Below, one piece after another: positions 59,726 through 64,000 of a DNA stretch of 64,000 bases (its first letter is position 1; each line of letters begins with the position of its first letter). This stretch comes from Acidobacteriota bacterium. Its GTDB lineage: Bacteria > Acidobacteriota > Vicinamibacteria > Vicinamibacterales > UBA2999. Where the stretch lies: the NCBI GenBank assembly GCA_020851565.1, contig JADZCN010000098.1, positions 1 through 64,000 of the forward strand, in the 5' to 3' direction. The notes under the pieces were generated by a model, which saw nothing but the letters and a program-made list of their open reading frames with translations, did no database searches and had not been told where the DNA came from. Position numbers and translations under genes: made by a program.

Positions 59726-60313
59726 TCAGGGCCGGAACAGCCGCTCGTAGTAGCCGGCTGTCTTCACCCGGATGGTGACGGGGGTGTCGTTGAGGTTCTG
59801 CCAGAACCAGCCGTGGTTGCCCGCGGCCGGGGCCTCGAAGGTTCCGTGCCCGCTGCTGCGTCCCTCGTCCTTCCAGTAGCTCAGCGACGCGCCGTCGGGC
59901 GCGCCCGCCACCTCGCCGTGCATGTCCACGTCCACGCCGCCGCCGTCGGCCATCCACGAGAAGACCAGGCGATCCCCCGCGTTCATGACGGCCTTGATTT
60001 CGGCCCCCTCTCCGGACTCGAGCGTGAGCGACATCTCGTCGGCGCGAAAGGCGATATCGCTCCGCATCAGCGAGCCCGAGCCCGTCGACGCCACCGTGCC
60101 GGTTGGAAGCACCGCCGCCGTTTCCGATGCGGGAGGGCGGTAGAGCCCCAGCGCGCGGCCCGCGCCGGTGGGATCCACGCCGTACTCGGCGGGCAGCACC
60201 GCCATCACGAGGATCACGGCGGCCGCCGCCGCCGAGAGCAGCGTGGCGCCGGCGATGTGTCCGGGCGAGGGTGGGGTGAACGACGGGCGGCCGGGGCCGC
60301 GTGGTGCGGGCAT
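59726..60313 (-). CDS. membrane-anchored protein with exported domain
   Basis: 195-residue protein with one N-terminal membrane span (HIAGATLLSAAAAAVILVMA) and an extracytoplasmic beta-rich domain. AEYGVDPTGAGRALGL after the span is a phrase found in a recurrent transmembrane anchor protein family. The C-terminal FSWMADGGGVDVDMHGEV and GNHGWFWQNLNDTPVTIRVK resemble a carbohydrate or lipid-binding sandwich. Function unknown. CATGAT (minus strand, eight bases before the ATG) is another possible leaderless-type -10 box. Confidence 0.65.
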   Translation of the reverse strand: MPAPRGPGRPSFTPPSPGHIAGATLLSAAAAAVILVMAVLPAEYGVDPTGAGRALGLYRPPASETAAVLPTGTVASTGSGSLMRSDIAFRADEMSLTLESGEGAEIKAVMNAGDRLVFSWMADGGGVDVDMHGEVAGAPDGASLSYWKDEGRSSGHGTFEAPAAGNHGWFWQNLNDTPVTIRVKTAGYYERLFRP

Positions 60314-60359
60314 GGCTCTTCATCATGCCCCAACGCCCGTCATGGGCCGAGGACTGCGC

Positions 60360-61394
60360 TTACCGCACCGGGTCACCAGCCCGCGAGCTTCCCGCGCGTC
60401 GGTCCACGTCGCGCGCCGCCACGGGCGGGCCAGGAGGACGGGTGCCGCTGTGGAATGTCACCGGTGCGCGCGGCGATTCGTCGACCAGCAGCTGGAAGAT
60501 GTCCGGGCGCGCGCAGTGGCCGACGGCGTCGAAGTCCATCCGCGCGCGCGCGATGTCGTAGGGGTCGATGGCCGCGGTGAGAATGGTCTCGCCGCTGAAG
60601 TCGGGGCCGGCCAGCACCTCGCCGAGGGGGCCGATGATGCAGCTGCCGCCGCGCGAGATGACCGACTGCGGGTCGTCGCCGAACGCGGTGGGATAGTCGG
60701 CGGGGTAGTCTTTCCGGCGCGCGAACTGGTTGGCCGACAGGACGAAGCACCGTCCCTCCTGCGCGATGTGCCGCATGCTCGGCAGCCACGTCGCGCGCGC
60801 GTCGGCCGTGGGCGCGCAGTAGATTTCAATCCCCTTGGCGTACATCGCCGCGCGCAGGAGGGGCATGTAGTTCTCCCAGCAGATGACCGCGCCCACGCGG
60901 CCCAGCTCGGTGTCCACGACGGTGAGCGTCGAGCCATCGCCGAAACCCCACACCAGGCGCTCGCTGGCCGTGGGCATCAGCTTGCGGTGCTTGCCCAGGT
61001 AGCGGCCATCCGAGCCCAGGAAGAGCACCGTGCAGTAGAGCGTGCCGCCGCTGCGCTCGATGACACCGACCACCAGGTGCGTGCGGTTCGCGCGGGCGAG
61101 CCCCGCCATGCGATCGACATGCGGGCCCGGCACGTCGATGGCGCTTTCCCAGTGCCGGCGGAACTGCTCGCGCCCTTCGGGACTGCGCGAACCGACGACC
61201 GCGCCGAAGTCGAGGCCACGGGGGTACGCCGAGACGAACGCCTCGGGAAACAAGGTCAGGCTCGCGCCACGCCGGCTGGCATCGGCGGTGAGATCGCCCA
61301 GCTTCTGGAGCGTGCGCTCCACGTCGAATCCGACGGGGGCCGCCTGCACCACGGCCACCGTGTACGGACCTTTCACTGGCGGAGATGCGCTCAA
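60360..61394 (-). CDS. nitrilase-family carbon-nitrogen hydrolase
   Basis: 344-residue cytoplasmic enzyme of the nitrilase branch. The catalytic triad is in [15 protein letters not shown] (Glu), [19 protein letters not shown] (Lys) and [18 protein letters not shown] (Cys). CWEN is typical of true aliphatic/aromatic nitrilases, which hydrolyse nitriles to acid and ammonia. [20 protein letters not shown] closes the core. The first codon is TTG (61394); GTG at 61376 is an alternative start. TATATC upstream is a candidate -10 region. Confidence 0.9.
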   Translation of the reverse strand: MSASPPVKGPYTVAVVQAAPVGFDVERTLQKLGDLTADASRRGASLTLFPEAFVSAYPRGLDFGAVVGSRSPEGREQFRRHWESAIDVPGPHVDRMAGLARANRTHLVVGVIERSGGTLYCTVLFLGSDGRYLGKHRKLMPTASERLVWGFGDGSTLTVVDTELGRVGAVICWENYMPLLRAAMYAKGIEIYCAPTADARATWLPSMRHIAQEGRCFVLSANQFARRKDYPADYPTAFGDDPQSVISRGGSCIIGPLGEVLAGPDFSGETILTAAIDPYDIARARMDFDAVGHCARPDIFQLLVDESPRAPVTFHSGTRPPGPPVAARDVDRRAGSSRAGDPVR

Positions 61395-61490
61395 GGGGGG
61401 TTCACGCCTCCTCGCGTGTGAGCGTTCTTCGCTGCAAAGGATATACCGCCGCGCGCGTTGCGCGAATGGGCTATCGTTCGGGGGAGCCTC

Positions 61491-61898
61491 ATGCCGCGCG
61501 CGTTCGCGTTCCTGTTCGCCCTCTCGCTCTCACTCCCCGCATGTCGCTCGACCCCCGCGGCCCCCGAGCCCCGCGACGCCGTGCCGCGACAGGTCGGGAC
61601 CTGGCAGGGAGTGGGGGATCGTACGCTCGGCTTCGACAGCCAGTCCGGCCGCTTCAGGATTCTCTGGGAAACCCGGCCGGAGGCTGGCGATGGCGACGGC
61701 CGCTTCCGCCTGACGGTCCAGAGCGGCGTGAGCGGGCGGCCCCTCCAGGAAGTGGTGAACCATCGCGGCGCCGGGCAGGGCAGCCTGAACTTCGAGGACG
61801 ACCCGCGGCTCTACCAGCTGCTCATCGAGTCGGACGGCGTGCTGTGGTCGGTGACGGTGGACGAACTCGTGCTGGTGGCGCGCCCGTCGGCGCCCTGA
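61491..61898 (+). CDS. small lipoprotein of unknown function
   Basis: 135-residue protein with a clear lipobox ([15 protein letters not shown]). The remainder is beta-rich: [69 protein letters not shown]. It looks like the small periplasmic sandwich proteins found in many Acidobacteriota; no function can be assigned. A TATCGT box and a GGGGGAG ribosome site precede the ATG. Confidence 0.75.
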   Translation: MPRAFAFLFALSLSLPACRSTPAAPEPRDAVPRQVGTWQGVGDRTLGFDSQSGRFRILWETRPEAGDGDGRFRLTVQSGVSGRPLQEVVNHRGAGQGSLNFEDDPRLYQLLIESDGVLWSVTVDELVLVARPSAP

Positions 61899-61986
61899 GT
61901 TCGGCGCGGGGGAGACTTTACTCACCGGCCCGGGCGACCGGCCGGATCGTGTACCCTTTGCGGGTTTCGTCCCGGAGAGCCTCGAG

Positions 61987-63696
61987 ATGACCTTACGCGT
62001 CCTGACCCTGATTGGCGCCAGCCTGCTGGCCGCCACGACCGTTTCCGCCCAGCGGCCCGCCGACGCGCCGGCGACCGCACCCTCGGGCACGCCTCCCGAC
62101 ACCGTGATGATCGAAGAGCTCACCTGGGCCGAGGTGCGCGATCTCGTCAAGGCGGGGTGGACCAATGTGATCGTCGGTACCGCAGGCACCGAGCAGAAGG
62201 GCCCGCACATGGCGGACGGCGAGCACAAGTTCGTCATGACCTACACGGCCGACAGGATTGCACGCGCGATGGGTCGCACCCTGGTTACGCCGGTCGTCAC
62301 GTACGTGCCCGAGGGCGGCTGGGATCCACCGACCGGACACATGACCAAGCCTGGGACCATCACGCTGCCCGAGGATCGTTTCGTCGAGCTGCTCGTGCAC
62401 GCGGGCCGCAGCCTCAAGGCGGGCGGGTTCACCAATGTATTCTTCGTCGGCGAGTCGGGCGGGAACCGCACGGGCATGCGCCTCGCGGCCGAGAAGCTCA
62501 ACGCCCTGTGGCAGGGCAGCGGTGCGAAGGCGTACTGGGTGGACGACTACTACACGAAGGCGCATCGCGAGCAGGAGGCGCTGGCGGCGAAGATTCTCGG
62601 CGTGCCAGGCAACGAGGTCGGCAACCACGCCAACATCCTCGACACGTCGGAGCTGCTCTTCGTGGCGCCGCAGCACGTCCGCACCGATCGCCTCGTGGGC
62701 AACGATTACGAGAACAACGGCGTCAGCGGCGTCAACCAGTCGAAGGCCTCGCCCGAGATCGGCCGTCAGCTCCTGCAGATCAAGATCGACAATGCCCTCG
62801 CGCAGGTGAAGCGCATGACGAGCGGCGGCGAGCCGCCCGTTCCGCCCGCGCCGCAGCCCGGGGGCGGCGGCCGCGGCGGCGCGCGACCCGCGCCTCCCGC
62901 GGGTGCAGCCCGCCCGACCATGGAGACGGCGCCGGCGAGCCGGACGCCCACGCGCGCGCCCGACACGGTGTTCGTCGACGAGCTCACCTGGGAGGAGACG
63001 CGCGACGCGCTGAAGGCGGGCAAGACGACCGCCATCGTCCCCATCGGCGGCACCGAGAAGAACGGGTACCACATGGTGCTCGGCAAGCACAACTACGTGG
63101 TGGCCCATGCCGCGAACCTGATGGCGCGCCGGCTGGGGAACGCGCTGGTCGCGCCCGTCATCCAGTACGTGCCCGAGGGCGATCCCGATCGCCAGAATCC
63201 CGGGGCCATCTCGCTGCCCTCGCCCGCCTACGATCAGCTGCTCGACGCCGCCGCGCGCAGCCTGAAGGCACACGGCTTCACCGACATCCTCTTCATCGGC
63301 GACAGCGGCGGCAACCAGGCCGGTATGACCGCGGTGGCGAAGGCGCTCAACGAGGAATGGAAGGACGCGGGTGCGAAGGTCTACGCGCTGACCGACTACT
63401 ACGAGGTCGGACGGGATCACTACCGCGCGTGGATGCTCGCCGCCTTCGGCTACGACGACACCATCGTCGGGAGCCATGCCGGTATCAGCGACACGTCACA
63501 GATGCTGCACGTGCACCCGGCCGGGATCCGGAAGGACCGCATCACGCCCTGGGGCGGGCCGAAGGACTCGGGTGTGACGGGCGATCCGACGCGGGCCAGC
63601 GCCGAGATCGGGCGGATGGGCATCGAGTTCAAGGTGAACGCGGGAATGTCGCAGTACCGGTTGCTCAAGAACCCGCCTCAACCGCGACGCAGATGA
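61987..63696 (+). CDS. exported double-domain creatininase-family protein
   Basis: 569-residue protein with signal peptide (LTLIGASLLAATTVSAQ) and two creatininase-like amidohydrolase domains (about 37-275 and 320-565), joined by a Pro/Gly-rich linker. Domain 1: IEELTWAEVRDLVKAG, GTAGTEQKGPHMADGEHKF, SLKAGGFTNVFFVGESGGNR. Domain 2: VDELTWEETRDALKAG, GGTEKNGYHMVLGKHNYVV, HGFTDILFIGDSGGNQAG. The usual metal pattern (GPHLPL..D and NGHGGN) is changed the same way in both. His stands where the Asp is expected, and Ser replaces the His of GHGG. The substrate is unknown. The stop runs into a CGCAGAT array. Confidence 0.85.
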   Translation: MTLRVLTLIGASLLAATTVSAQRPADAPATAPSGTPPDTVMIEELTWAEVRDLVKAGWTNVIVGTAGTEQKGPHMADGEHKFVMTYTADRIARAMGRTLVTPVVTYVPEGGWDPPTGHMTKPGTITLPEDRFVELLVHAGRSLKAGGFTNVFFVGESGGNRTGMRLAAEKLNALWQGSGAKAYWVDDYYTKAHREQEALAAKILGVPGNEVGNHANILDTSELLFVAPQHVRTDRLVGNDYENNGVSGVNQSKASPEIGRQLLQIKIDNALAQVKRMTSGGEPPVPPAPQPGGGGRGGARPAPPAGAARPTMETAPASRTPTRAPDTVFVDELTWEETRDALKAGKTTAIVPIGGTEKNGYHMVLGKHNYVVAHAANLMARRLGNALVAPVIQYVPEGDPDRQNPGAISLPSPAYDQLLDAAARSLKAHGFTDILFIGDSGGNQAGMTAVAKALNEEWKDAGAKVYALTDYYEVGRDHYRAWMLAAFGYDDTIVGSHAGISDTSQMLHVHPAGIRKDRITPWGGPKDSGVTGDPTRASAEIGRMGIEFKVNAGMSQYRLLKNPPQPRRR

Positions 63697-63724
63697 CGCG
63701 ACGCAGATAACGCAGATTGCGCAG
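63690..63724. repeat. CGCAGAT array at the creatininase-like stop codon
   Basis: CGCAGATGACG, CGCAGATAA and CGCAGATTG, then GCGCAGA, begin within the last codons of the creatininase-like gene. Its C-terminal PQPRRR is thus encoded next to, and partly by, the array. Confidence 0.8.
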
Positions 63725-63779
63725 ACGGGAAGGGCGCGGGAACGCGCGGTCGGCGGGGCCCGACCCGTCGCTGGTCAGA

Positions 63780-63926
63780 CCGTTGGAGGTTGGCCGCGCG
63801 CCGCGCCGACGAACACGCCGGAGCGTACCACGTGGCCTGTTTGAGCGTCGGCGCAGTCAGCGCGAGTTGCCCAAGTGCTTGAGGGGCGCGCAGGCGTGTT
63901 TGACCGGCCGACCGACAGGTCTGGCC
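63780..63926 (+). repeat. 147-bp dispersed element, copy B
   Basis: Ungapped partner of 30626-30772. The closing inverse complement AACACGCC / GGCGTGTT is kept, as are the internal blocks GCGCGAGTTGCCCAAGTG and GCAGGCGTGTTTGACCGGCC. Like copy A it lies about 55 bases downstream of a CGCAGAT array. The remaining bases to the window end (63927-64000) show no gene. Confidence 0.85.
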
Positions 63927-64000
63927 AGCGATGGGTCGGGACCCGGCGACTGCCTGTCGGCGTCCCGTCCCACCAGCCGTCCCGTGCGGCCCACCCTGCG

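Noticed and set aside
1..64000. tRNA, rRNA, riboswitch or phage attachment sites
   Set aside because: No cloverleaf, rRNA block, known riboswitch core or integrase-associated direct repeat was recognised by eye. A covariance-model scan would be needed to exclude small RNAs.

Overview
This is a GC-rich (visibly about 65-70% G+C) bacterial chromosome window, most likely from an acidobacterium of the Vicinamibacteria type. The clues are two proteins of the acidobacterial VWFA-domain type, a TonB-dependent receptor with a carboxypeptidase-regulatory-like N-terminus, many periplasmic c-type cytochromes, and intergenic arrays of short degenerate words such as CGCAGATG. The assignment rests on family knowledge and is not proven. 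No rRNA, tRNA, CRISPR array or intact mobile element was seen.

Layout. 1-16.9 kb: a 19-bp tandem repeat, apbE, a small DUF2892 membrane protein, a phosphate-selective porin behind a four-unit Pho box, a YcbB-like L,D-transpeptidase, an M15-like peptidase, prfC, an OprC-like copper TonB receptor, an internally deleted IS256 remnant, an alkaline-phosphatase-superfamily lipoprotein whose core looks circularly permuted, a cytochrome c, a GT-C glycosyltransferase, a secreted protein and icd. 17-24.7 kb: two overlapping VWFA genes, an M20-like protein lacking several metal ligands, a broken beta-lactamase-family gene, a TPR/beta-propeller protein, a carboxymuconolactone decarboxylase-like protein and trxC.

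24.7-33.8 kb is a respiratory block: ba3-type oxidase subunits IIa, II and I, Rieske protein, cytochrome b, an octaheme hydroxylamine-oxidoreductase-like cytochrome, then NapA and an unusual tetraheme NapB-like protein. It suggests oxygen respiration combined with nitrate/nitrite reduction to ammonium, although oxidation of a nitrogen compound cannot be excluded. 33.8-41.7 kb holds a TIM-barrel-like secreted protein, cytochrome c, a multicopper oxidase, WbqC, a DegT aminotransferase, an NhaC-type antiporter and a saccharopine-dehydrogenase-like enzyme.

41.7-47 kb is a minus-strand operon: AMP-forming acetyl-CoA synthetase, E1 alpha, E1 beta, lipoyl E2 and an acyl carrier protein. 47.2-49.96 kb is an operon behind a sigma-54 type promoter: CBS protein, phosphoribosyltransferase, dienelactone-hydrolase-like enzyme and a diheme cytochrome. 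49.96-57.4 kb has two tandem metallophosphoesterases, an operon of RIC/ScdA iron-sulfur repair protein, multicopper oxidase and alginate-export-like porin behind a second sigma-54 type promoter, and the divergent NorR-like sigma-54 activator. 57.5-63.7 kb contains a GT2 glycosyltransferase, VIT-family transporter, SnoaL-like protein, membrane-anchored protein, nitrilase, lipoprotein and a double-domain creatininase-like protein.

Three window-wide patterns stand out. At least ten genes have a TANNNT-like -10 box ending only 6-10 bases before the start codon, which suggests leaderless mRNAs. Short-word repeat arrays of several families often begin right at stop codons. A 147-bp element occurs twice (30626-30772 and 63780-63926, 85% identical, no gaps), each time downstream of a CGCAGAT array.
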